Source of the DNA: Clitoria ternatea
Taxonomy: Eukaryota; Streptophyta; Magnoliopsida; Fabales; Fabaceae
Assembly (NCBI GenBank): GCA_037962975.1
Contig: CM075669.1
Location: forward strand, 107,090,501 to 107,154,500
Length of the DNA: 64,000 bases
Direction of reading: 5' to 3'
Both the position numbers and the translations under genes were made by a program. Shown piece by piece: positions 37,679 to 46,412 of this stretch. The notes beneath the pieces are model-generated. The model saw nothing but the letters and a program-made list of their open reading frames with translations. It did not search any database and was not told the origin of the DNA. Numbering within the stretch: the first letter of the stretch is position 1; each line of letters opens with the position of its first letter.

Positions 37679-38864
37679 ACCTTCTCATATCTTCACATAT
37701 GGGATAGGTTTTATAGATCCGGGGTGGCGATTTAATGCTTCACCACTTAATTTACTTTATTGATTAATATCTTTAAAATCATGAAAAATTTACCCCCAAT
37801 TTCAGGGTGTCACAGGAGTACCCCTTGCGAGGCGGGAAACCTTATGAAATGTTGAACGTGGTTGCTATCACGAGAAGCACCTTGCGAGGCTGCTAGAGGG
37901 AGTACCCCTTGCGAGGCGGGAAACCATTGAGAATGATTGTATGATTATGGTGGTTGCGATCACCCGAGGAAATAAAATCGGATCCGTGCATATGCATCTT
38001 AAAATACTAGCATGTGCATCAGCCTTTGAAGCATGGCATAGAGTGATACTTTGATGATGAGATTGAGTGAGATGTGGGTGGAAATCCCCTTTTCAATTAA
38101 TAATTATAATTGTGAACTTGGTTGATATGATTCTAAGAGATTTAATGAATAATTGTGTTTGTATCAAAATTGTTGGTTGAATGATTGATATTAAATAAAC
38201 TTCTCTTGAGGATGAGATATTTGTATTGCATTCATGCATATATTGTCTTATTTATTGGATTTTCATCATTGAGAGAGTATACTCACTCTCCTTGTGGTAT
38301 ATCTTTTTAGCTCCTGTGTTGTAGGTTTTGCCTTGGAGCTGTTTTGGAGGAGGAGGAGTGTGAAGGAAGCCCCTTTTTGGTAAATGACACCTTGGCCGGC
38401 AATATTTTGGTTTACATAGATGTGTGAAATGGATGTAATGTATATAGTACAATGTATGTTTTGTATAGTCTGGATTTAGAATGGATAATTGTATGAATTG
38501 ATGAATACATATATATACAATGATGATTTTGGAAGGTCATGGAGGAAAATGAGATCTTTTGTCTATGACTCATTTTCAATCATGACCCTGTGAAGGTATG
38601 AATGATGAAACCTTCCTTATTTTGATAAATGAATGAAGTTTATATTTGGAATGTTAGACTTGTGAAGTAAAAGAGTTGTTGAGTTGATTTATATACAATA
38701 GATGAGTTAGAATGGAAATCTACGAGCATGATTGATTAGAGCAAGTTCTAAATATGTAATATGGTTTGTATGAAGTGTTGAATCTGAGTAAAATTGATTA
38801 GAATGAGTTTTGGTATAGTGAGTTAAGTGTTTTCTGCATTTTCCTCTGTTTCACTGTCAATCTC

Positions 38865-39395
38865 GCTCAGGCGAGAGGGCTTCTCGCTCAAGCGAGAATG
38901 CCCCTGTATCGAATTTTGGTTCCTAGACGATTCTCGCTTAGGCAAGAATGGGTCTCGCTCAGGCGAGATTGTCTCAGCATCAGAGTTTGGCCACTGAGCC
39001 ATTTTCGCCCAAGCGGGGGTGCTTTTCGCCCAAGCGAAATTACCTCAGAATCAGAGGTGGGATCCTGGACAATTTTCACTCTGGCGAGAGTGAGCTTCGC
39101 CCGAGCGAGTGTGGGACTTTTAGCTACTGGCCGATTTTCGCTTAAGCAAATGGCCTTGGGGTAGTGCTCGCCCAAGCGAGTGAGCGTGGATTGGGTTCTG
39201 GGCGTTTTTCGCCTTACGCTCGTTGGCTTCGCCCTAGCGAGGATTGCACTACTCGCTCAAGCGAGTTGGGGTTCGCTTGAGCGAAGTGGCCCCTGAATCC
39301 TCTTTTTCTCCTTTCGCTCAGCTCTTTCTGTTTCGCCCAAGCGTGCTGTGTGAAGCTCGCTCAAGCGAATTGGGATTTCGCTTGAGCGAGGGGGA
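38865..39395. repeat. TCGCTCAAGCGA-type palindrome cluster in LTR C1
   Basis: About 18 sites resembling CGCTCAAGCG, CGCTCAGGCG, CGCCCAAGCG or CGCTTGAGCG lie in 530 bp. Many are paired with an 11-bp spacer (21 bp start to start), for example at 38872/38893, 38936/38957 and 39005/39026. Others are 19-20 bp apart. Confidence 0.85.
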
Positions 39396-39740
39396 CTCTG
39401 ATTTCCCAAAACGCTTTGACCATGTCATGTTCTATTCTCTTCACATTAAATCTTGATTCCAAATTATTTTATGAATACCTTAGGCATAACTTTGGTCTCT
39501 TAATTCCAAATGAGTGATCTCTTAAGAATCTAATTCCATAACTTTAATTTACTCACTATATTAATTATGGATTTCTTAAGAGTTAACCTTATGAACTTAC
39601 CTTCTCATATCTTCACATATGAGATAGGTCTCTGATAGATCCAAGGTAGTAAATAAATGGCTTCACCATTTGTATTTTTCATAAATCAATAATATTAAAA
39701 TCGCAAAAAAAAAATTTACCCCTATTTTTGGGGTGTCACA

Positions 39741-40245
39741 ACTTGAAGCCGCTCAAGTTAAACCCGAATGTGAGTTCAACCCCTTGGCGAATCGAAATCT
39801 CGAATTCAAATCAACTATTCAAATATCAAAGTACAAAAGACGAACAAACAAAATACAGCATGAAATCTCACTCGGCAATCTTCCACCCGAAAGGATCATT
39901 CAAAGTCGAAGTCCAGTCCTCACTCAGAAATCTTCCACTTGAAAGGATCACTAGGAGTCAAAGACAATCTCGAAGACGAGCCTGAGCATAAGCTCTCGGC
40001 AATCTTGAAGAAAAACCCGAGCACGAGCTCTCGGTAACTTTGAAGACAAGCCCGAGCACGAGCTCTCGACAACTTTTAAACACACCCGAGCACGAGCTCT
40101 CGGTAATTCTGAAGATAAGTCCAAGCACGAACTCTCAGCAACTCTGAAGATAAGTTCGAGCACGCACTCTCGGTAATTTTGAAGGTAAGCCCGAGCACGA
40201 ACTCTCGGCAACTCTGAAAATAAGCCCGAGCACGAATGGAACGAA
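39741..40245 (+). repeat. Continuation of the Tat 3' repeats; 35-bp unit array
   Basis: Immediately after the duplicated ACTTG comes AAGCCGCTCAAGTTAAACCC, a diverged 61-bp-type unit. From about 40015 a different array starts: about seven copies of a 35-36 bp unit, CCCGAGCACGAGCTCTCGG plus TAACTTTGAAGACAAG. The two arrays share the CCCGAG and CTCGG boxes. Confidence 0.82.
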
Positions 40246-40563
40246 AGGGTTCCAAGCGATGGAACTCCCCATGTTACAGGACCAAGCTCTACCTCACTCG
40301 GAACCGCTCATTCGGAGTCAATCATTCATTCAGAGCTACTCATTCGGACTCGCTTACTCAAAATCAACGATAATCTACCAGTCGACGCCAGGGAAACCTC
40401 GTTCAAGGGGTCGGTTCCAGTTCATGCTTACCCGGGAAGCAATTCATTAATATAGAGAAGCGAGGTATGGTCTACATGAAGTTATAAACCTCCACCAGGC
40501 AAATAGGAGAAACTGCACCAGGTGAAAAACATCATTAGTAAAATATATAGACAAATGTAACGA

Positions 40564-40745
40564 AGGCACTCTTTTTCCTACTCAGGGGTTTTTCCCACTA
40601 GGTTTTCCCCTAAGAGGTTTTAATGAGGCCTGCCAAAATAGTAAAATATATTAGCATTGAATGTAACAGGAGGAACTCTTTTTCCTGCTTGAGGGGTTTT
40701 TCCCACTGGGTTTTCCCCCGAGAGGTTTTTTTACGAGGCCCACCA
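40564..40745 (+). repeat. Tat 3' blocks, copies 2 and 3
   Basis: Two copies of the block seen after pol: ACTCTTTTTCCTACTCAGG at 40569 and ACTCTTTTTCCTGCTTGAGG at 40675, each followed by GGTTTTTCCCACT, a GAGAGG element and GAGGCC. They are about 110 bp apart. Confidence 0.8.
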
Positions 40746-40969
40746 CGACAAGTACGACTCAGCTCATCTCACGATGAAACAACAAAAGTTCAAGACCAGA
40801 TATCATTTGGTATACAGCTACTCAGAATTGGTTACCCGATCCGCTCGGGCCTAATCACTCGACATCGGCTCATACACCCTCAAGACGAATCTTCGATCAG
40901 CACCCAACGTGAAGGTGTCTCACCTTAGCACTTAGCCACTTAGCTCAGCTCTACGCCCAGAGCTTGTGA

Positions 40970-41245
40970 CTAGGGGGCTCCTGTTCCCTCCCTGGTCAGA
41001 GGGGGTCCCACGGTACCCCTCATCCCTTTAATTTAGCAGATAATGATTCTTTATTACCCCACCAGAAGCGGTTATCTCCCTTATTGGGCCTAGGCCTAGA
41101 TTCCCCTCTTTCCTTTATTTTATAAGTGTATAAATACAGCCTAGAGGCTCACATTGTAACTCAAGTGACACATATTGAGAATTAATAAACCTAATCCCTA
41201 GAGAAATTCTTTAGGGTTTCTGTGCTTAAACTCTTTGTGTGAACA
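40970..41245 (+). repeat. Tat polypurine tract and 3' LTR
   Basis: The tract GACTAGGGGGCTCC ends at 40981 and the LTR runs 40982-41245, starting TGTTCCCTCC and ending GTGTGAACA. A TATA box (TATAAATA) lies at 41129-41136. The copy has intact TG...CA ends. Confidence 0.87.
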
Positions 41246-41310
41246 CGAATAATACCTACAGTTTACATTATGAAATGGTTTCCTCCAATTCCCTGCACTT
41301 ATGCATATAA

Positions 41311-41355
<45 letters not shown>

Positions 41356-42906
41356 TATAGCTACTATCTCTTTCCCTAATTTCCTTCTCCACAACCATAC
41401 GCATAGGTATATTATTTCTCAACTTAATTAACATTGCAAATTCATCACCCTGCCATAGAATCACCCAAGTCATACATGCACCAATCCACATCACATTCTC
41501 AATTCATAATTCATTCTAAGCATACATCAATAATCAATTTCACATAATGCATAACTGACTCGCATGCATCTGACTCCTGGTATCCAAATACTCTAAGGAT
41601 CGACCTTCAGCTGGGAGTCCGACTTGACATCCCGTGAACCCGACTTGGTTCACCGAGCCCGACTTGGCTCTCCACCTCAACCACTGGGTCCGACTTGACC
41701 ACTAGGTAGCTCAACTAGGCACAAAGGCCACAGAAGCCAGAAAATGAAGGGCTATACATACCGTTGGTCATCCCACACCACAAAATCACATCAAAGATGG
41801 CATATCATAACATATATATATATATATATATATAGTCAGAAACTGACTTATATCCACAACACAGGGAGATCAACTTGTCAAGCCCACATCGTAAGCCATG
41901 TTATTCATATACACCATCTACATCATGCCATACACATTATTTCATCAAATCATGCATAGTACCATCAACAATTATCATATCGCATACCACTATCCTCTAT
42001 CAAAGTTCATAATTTATTTGATATTACCTATGCACATGCTTTATATATTTATTTCCTTACTTTCTGGCTTATATTTACCCAAATCAACATAATTCTTTAT
42101 AAAACAATAATATAATTACATTCAAACATACTTATAAAATTATATTAATTACATTTAACCACTCTATGTCATCCCTAATATTTTCTAAATAATTACTAAG
42201 CCTCCCAAAGCTATCATATTATCAAATCCTAATTAATTATGACCTAAACATCCCCCCTTACCTCGATTCCAAGCTTCCACAATTTGTTCAAGGTGTCGGT
42301 TGCGTCCTTCAGTCACTTGATTTGTTGCTCCTCTTTCAAATTCATTGTCTGCTTCGCCACTCGCTCGACCAACGCTCGTTCCGGCACCTACGGTTACCGA
42401 AACACCAAACCAATTAGTACATTGCCTTCCTCACACTTTATAATTCAGCTCCTAAGCTTCAAATCTCATCAAAACTCAAAATCAAAGCCCCTTGCACCAC
42501 ATGCAGATTCGGTTTCATGAAAAAGGAGGAAAAAAAGAAGGGAAAACTTATAATCGGGGGTTCTGCATGCCTTACCTCACCTCCTAAGCTCCCAAAACCA
42601 TTGAAAATCAGTGTTTCTTAAAGACCCTAGCAGAATCGCCTTGGAGAAGAGAGAAAATGAAGGAAAGTGTCTCTGCCCAAACTATCTGCATGCGTTGTTT
42701 AAAACTAAATTGCAACACTGACGCTATGTGTCAGCTCATTAATTCATACCTGACGCTACGCGTGCCAGCCACGCTATGCGTCAAGGTCCTGATTCTATTT
42801 TCCATAAAATTTCATTTTAAATCCTTATTTCACCCTTTTTATTATTATTACAACCTATTTAATTTCTTTATTTATTTTTCTAATACAAAACATCAGGGAT
42901 GTTACA
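41246..42906 (-). other. Right part of LTR B, no gene
   Basis: Noncoding LTR sequence. It includes an (AT) tract at 41322-41351, a second at 41815-41834, four CCGACTTG-type short repeats at 41620-41700, and the palindromes at 42716-42786. Open frames here are short and lack any family resemblance. Confidence 0.75.
42716..42786. repeat. ACGCTACGCGT-type palindromes, LTR B 5' side
   Basis: ACGCTATGTGT is followed by the pair ACGCTACGCGT and ACGCTATGCGT, with a 7-bp spacer and 18 bp start-to-start spacing. This is the same geometry as the cluster at the opposite end of the LTR. Confidence 0.7.
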
Positions 42907-43009
42907 ATAAATATCTTATTAATAATAATTAAATTTAATTAAATTTATATTTAGAAGATATTAAAAAGTTACCTTTATATATAAATATTGTCAACTATAA
43001 TGTTAAAGT

Positions 43010-43080
43010 GACATGTAACCTAGTGATAATGCATTTTGTGATTGAGTCTAAGGTCTTGGGTTCAACTCCTACCAAGTGTT
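43010..43080 (+). other. tRNA-like Pol III box A / box B segment in the MULE right arm
   Basis: AACCTAGTGAT at 43017-43027 resembles box A and GGTTCAACTCC at 43059-43069 resembles box B, 42 bp apart start to start. This spacing is usual in tRNA genes and tRNA-derived SINE heads. No full cloverleaf is evident. It lies only on the right arm, beyond the end of the inverted repeat. Confidence 0.5.
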
Positions 43081-43111
43081 ATTTCTTTTAATTTCCAATT
43101 TAATCATCACC

Positions 43112-43290
43112 CAATTAAAATCTGACACGTGTCCAGGCATGCAATGTTAGCAAACGGCTTTACTGATTTTCTAACGGAAAGACCAAATTAACACATTTTT
43201 AAAAAGTTTGAGGACCTCATTTAAAAAAAGTAATAAGGGATCAATCTGAAAAATATTAAAAAGATAAGGGATCAAACCGTGTGTTTAGCC
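43112..43290. repeat. MULE right terminal region resembling the MITE family
   Basis: The sequence GACCAAATTAACACATTTTT...AAGGGATCAATCTGAAAA...ATAAGGGATCAAACC...TTTAGCC closely resembles the right half of the MITE at 3952-4216. The big MULE and the MITE are therefore probably relatives sharing termini. Confidence 0.65.
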
Positions 43291-43831
43291 TAAAATTTAA
43301 TATAGTAGGTTAGAAGACTTAAAATCAACTATCAAATGATATTAATGGCTATGGAAGTTAGTATACATCATTTGCATTTCATGATATTTGCGTAGCTAAA
43401 ACTACAAGTATTAGGAATGAAAATGGGTCTTATACTATTTGGTAATCAAAATACAAGCTTTCTATTTTTCTCTTATTATTTGAATTTTAAAAATATCTTT
43501 ATGTATATTAAAATTTAACCAAATGTATCTTTAAAGTTACAAAAGAATGATATTCCCCCCTATACTATTTTTGGGCTTATCAAATGCAAAATTATACGTT
43601 TCATCAAATCTCTTTTAAATATAAATAAAAATTTCACCTACTTTAAAAATAAGAGTTTGTTTGTTTCAAATTCAGTTTTAGTTTTTATTTTTTGTTTTCA
43701 TTTCATGTTTGCAGTTTTAATTACAAAATTATTATTTTATTTTTTATTTTTAAAATTTTGTATAAAAAACTAAAAATAATTTTTTTCTATTTTTTATTTT
43801 CACTTTTTCATGAAAAAAATTTTAAAACAAA

Positions 43832-44118
43832 AAACAGGATGATGGTTTTATTTTATATATAAAACTTAAAAATAAAAAATGAAAATTGAAGCCAAACATA
43901 TCCTAATTCTCACCTTTTAAAAAATTTAACTAGAAAACTTCGTCATAACTAATAAAATTTTCCAGTGAATTTTAGTTTCCAAACGATGCTCCTCAATAAC
44001 AACAACAACAACAAACAGGATGATGGTTTTATTTTATATATAAAACTTAAAAATAAAAAATGAACAAACAGGATGATGGTTTTATTTTATATATAAAACT
44101 TAAAAATAAAAAATGAAC
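43832..44118 (+). repeat. Three copies of a ~53-bp AACAGGATGATGG unit
   Basis: The unit AACAGGATGATGGTTTTATT followed by TTATATATAAAACTT occurs near 43833, 44014 and 44067. The last two are tandem (53 bp apart) and almost identical; the first is about 180 bp upstream. Confidence 0.85.
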
Positions 44119-44127
44119 AAAAAACAA

Positions 44128-44347
44128 CAACAACAACAGTTTATTTATAAGTGATTTTTATAAAAGGTGATTATTAAAATAAATTGATTCATTTTGTTAC
44201 CACTATAAAAAATATTTTTTAAAAATAAGCGGGTATACAACAACAACAGTTTATTTATAAGTGATTTTTATAAAAGGTGATTATTAAAATAAGTTGATTC
44301 GTTTTGTTACCACTATAAAAAATATTTTTTAAAAATAAGCGGGTATA
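44128..44347 (+). repeat. Two tandem copies of a 110-bp unit
   Basis: The block from CAACAACAGTTTATTTATAA to AAAAATAAGCGGGTATA starts at 44131 and again at 44241, with only about two base differences. A recent local tandem duplication. Confidence 0.9.
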
Positions 44348-44617
44348 TTATTTTAACAACTTCTTAAGGAGTAATATTGATGATGATATAGTAGTTAACA
44401 ATTAACTCCTATTTCACGAGTACTTAAAAATTATGCATCTCCTAAATGTTCTCCTGGTTCAACATTACGCTTCTCAAATGTTCCCTGGAGCAAAGACCAG
44501 TAAGCATAAGAAGAATTTGTTTTACTATGTTCTAAAATAAATATTGAATTTATTGGGTCTAAATTTATAAACAATCTTTTTTTTTTTTTTTGCAATTGTA
44601 TATCCTATTGACATATG

Positions 44618-44765
44618 TATTTTTAATGAATACTCCTTATTTTATAATTGTATTTATGCTTTATTAGTTGGTAAAAGAAGTGTTAAAGGAATATTTTTAA
44701 TGAATACTCCTTATTTTATAATTGTATTTATGCTTTATTAGTTGGTAAAAGAAGTGTTAAAGGAA
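44618..44765 (+). repeat. Two tandem copies of a 74-bp unit
   Basis: TATTTTTAATGAATACTCC...GAAGTGTTAAAGGAA occurs at 44618-44691 and 44692-44765, essentially identical. Confidence 0.9.
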
Positions 44766-45921
44766 ATAGCATTTTTGTTAATTAAACTGCAAGTAATCTA
44801 TCTGGAGATGAATGTGGACCAAAATTATTACCAATTTAGGACAGCTGTGGGTACTGATTTGGTAGAATAGGTATATTAAAGTATTCATCCTCGTAGCTAT
44901 ATTATTATAACTCGTGTATGTTCACATTTGTTTTCATACTCGAATGTTGACTTAGGCACTCATTCCTATTGATTGAAACCTGTACTCATTTAGTAGGTAA
45001 TAAATCTCATAACCATTATGAATAAATTTGCAATTTTATTGAATTTACATCAATTGTCATCCATAATCCATTTCATATATGCCTTGTACTCAAATCTCAA
45101 CAAATGAAATGACAACTATGTTTGGGTGAGTTGCTTGCCAAAAAGAAAAATGTCTAGCACATCTCCTCATTTTCAGTTAGTATTAATTTATTACTTTGAT
45201 CTCATTATTCAAGGCAAATAATTTATATCACGCTTAATTAAAATAGTAGTCAAAAATTGAATATTATAATTATATCATTTTTTAAATATTTTAAAGTATT
45301 TCTATTCGAGTCGAGAAAATTCACAATATGATAGGACTATTTTTTTTTAATAGAGATATTTTCCATCCATAGGAGTTCAAATTTGAGACTTCACTTAAAG
45401 AGAATCAAACATATACTACTTAAATAACCATCCATTAATATATGCATCATGTTTCAATGTTTCAATATGTAAGTTGGCTCCTTTTCCTTTGTGGATCCTT
45501 TTATATTAAGCAGATTCCTTTTTAAGTTTATATCAGAAAATATTATAAAACCTTAGAAGAGTATTCAAGGTGATCTTTCTTGCACTCACTCAGCATTCAT
45601 GACTTAGGCTGCTAGAATGGTTCAAGTTTTTTAATTTCTCCTTAACACCAATTATTCTATTTCTCATGCTACTCAGTCGGTTCGGTGTTTCAACACTTTA
45701 AGAGATATAGGATTATAACCCTCTCAAGGTGTATTAGTGGGTATGCAAACATCTGATTGTAACCTTTTTAATTAGACAGTTGTAAGTACAGTTGTCATAA
45801 CCGTCTAGTTAGCTTCTGTTAGAAGTTAGATCATTCTATAAATATTGTAATTTTCATTTGTTTTATTAGAATACATAATACTGAAATATTATTTAGATTC
45901 ATCTACTTTATTTTCTCTTAA

Positions 45922-45924
<3 letters not shown>

Positions 45925-45948
<24 letters not shown>
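45925..45948. repeat. (TC)n microsatellite
   Basis: About eleven CT dinucleotides in the presumed leader of the copia remnant. Confidence 0.9.
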
Positions 45949-45953
<5 letters not shown>

Positions 45954-46227
45954 CACTAATAATATGACAAGAAGAGCCTAGTCGATCCATGGATGCTCGG
46001 TTTTGTCCACCGCCTCCTCCACCTCCACTGGGTGGTGCACAACCGCTTAATTAATACCCTCCAGGAACTTAGATAGTGCCGCTGTCTTCGATTTCTGCTC
46101 CGGTGACATTCTCACACTCTATTACTAATTGAGTAAGAAGAACTTCCTTCTATGGAAGCAGCAGGTTGAGGCGGTGATTAAAGGTCATCAGCTTCACACT
46201 TTTCTCCTTACTCTAAAAGTTCTGTTT

Positions 46228-46228
<1 letters not shown>

Positions 46229-46280
<52 letters not shown>

Positions 46281-46288
46281 ATATATGA
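46229..46288. repeat. (TA)n microsatellite
   Basis: Nearly 60 bp of alternating TA with one interruption, inside the decayed copia gag region. Confidence 0.95.
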
Positions 46289-46412
46289 AGAAGATCGATT
46301 GATGAATCGTATGAGCACCGAATATCAAGTATGGGAGTAACAAGACCAATTGTTACCCTTCTAGCTTCAATCTTCCATTTCCAACGACATTCTTTCTCGC
46401 ACGATTGGTTGT

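Larger units (their letters stand above)
14770..37814 (+). mobile_element. Solo LTR, family C copy 2 (C2), nested in C1
   Basis: The ends are TGTAACCCTC and AGGGTGTCACA, flanked by GGAGT at 14765-14769 and 37815-37819. C2's own sequence at 16304-16340 (GTGGGAGTACCCCTTGC) shows the unoccupied form of the site it hit in C1. The LTR is 14770-18262 plus 37684-37814, about 3.6 kb, with no coding part. It carries GGTTGCGATCAC repeats (16163-16450), CCTTGGCCGGC (16865-16875) and the palindrome cluster at 17275-17865. The Athila element sits 131 bp from its 3' end. Confidence 0.87.
12945..39740 (+). mobile_element. Solo LTR, family C copy 1 (C1)
   Basis: The ends are TGTAACACCCC and GGGTGTCACA, flanked by ACTTG at 12940-12944 and 39741-39745. 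Removing it joins GAAGACTTG to AAGCCGCTCAAG, which restores the Tat repeat register. The LTR itself is 12945-14769 plus 37820-39740, about 3.75 kb, and has no priming site or coding domain. It aligns along its length with C2, including GGTTGCGATCAC motifs, the CCTTGGCCGGC block (38390-38400) and the palindrome cluster near the 3' end. Pyrimidine-rich leader-like sequence at 13310-13460 suggests plus orientation. Confidence 0.85.
5579..41245 (+). mobile_element. Tat-clade Ty3/gypsy retrotransposon, decayed
   Basis: It has a 265-bp left LTR, a primer-binding site, gag, pol (protease, RT, RNase H, second archaeal-type RNase H, integrase), a long 3' region with tandem arrays, a polypurine tract and a 264-bp right LTR. 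The second RNase H between the RT-associated RNase H and integrase is diagnostic for the Tat clade. The coding region is riddled with stops and frameshifts. The two LTRs differ at about 16 positions, nearly all transitions. Flanking bases CTAAG (5574-5578) and CGAAT (41246-41250) do not form a clean duplication. Solo LTR C1 and everything inside it interrupt the element at 12945-39740. Confidence 0.88.
4443..42906 (-). mobile_element. Solo LTR, family B, split by the Tat element
   Basis: The plus-strand ends are TGTGACGTCC and GGGATGTTACA, bordered by ATAAA at 4438-4442 and 42907-42911. Joining the flanks gives TACCTATAAATATCTT, exactly the reverse complement of the opposite MULE arm near 163-190, so the empty site is seen directly. 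Excluding the insert at 5579-41245, about 2.8 kb of LTR remains (4443-5578 plus 41246-42906). It has no coding region. The minus-strand reading (TGTAACATCCC start, then a transcription-start-like zone around 42600-42700) sets the orientation. The Tekay/Del-like affiliation rests only on the terminal sequence and length. Confidence 0.8.
50..43290. mobile_element. Non-autonomous Mutator-like element (MULE), outermost shell of the nested stack
   Basis: The nine bases at 41-49 (TAAAATTTA) are repeated exactly at 43291-43299, and 9-bp duplications are the hallmark of Mutator-like transposons. The ends are related inverted repeats: the left end reads GGTTAAATACA and the right end, on the minus strand, GGCTAAACACACGG. 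After removing the inserted solo LTRs and MITE, about 1.2 kb of AT-rich DNA remains. It folds as a long imperfect inverted repeat: 56-280 is the reverse complement of 4300-4442 plus 42912-43035. No transposase is present, so it would need help in trans. The right arm is longer than the left, suggesting a left-side deletion. Element type is inferred from TSD length and termini, not from protein. Confidence 0.8.
43300..45700. other. AT-rich DNA without recognisable gene
   Basis: No conserved frame, LTR pair or RNA gene was seen. It contains three local tandem duplications (separate entries) and poly-T runs. Part of it beyond about 45000 may be the eroded 5' LTR or flank of the copia element that follows, but no partner LTR is in the window to test this. 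Confidence 0.6.

Noticed and set aside
39951..40211. Reverse frame rich in ARARV repeats
   Set aside because: Translation of the 35-bp tandem unit; no protein family resemblance.
42657..42932. 91-codon plus-strand frame near the MULE/LTR B junction
   Set aside because: It crosses the LTR B end and target duplication into the AT-rich MULE arm, so it cannot be an evolved gene.
45700..45960. 5' LTR of the copia remnant
   Set aside because: The sequence looks LTR-like (leader with CT repeat, TATA-like stretch), but the partner LTR is not in the window and no primer-binding site follows, so borders cannot be supported.
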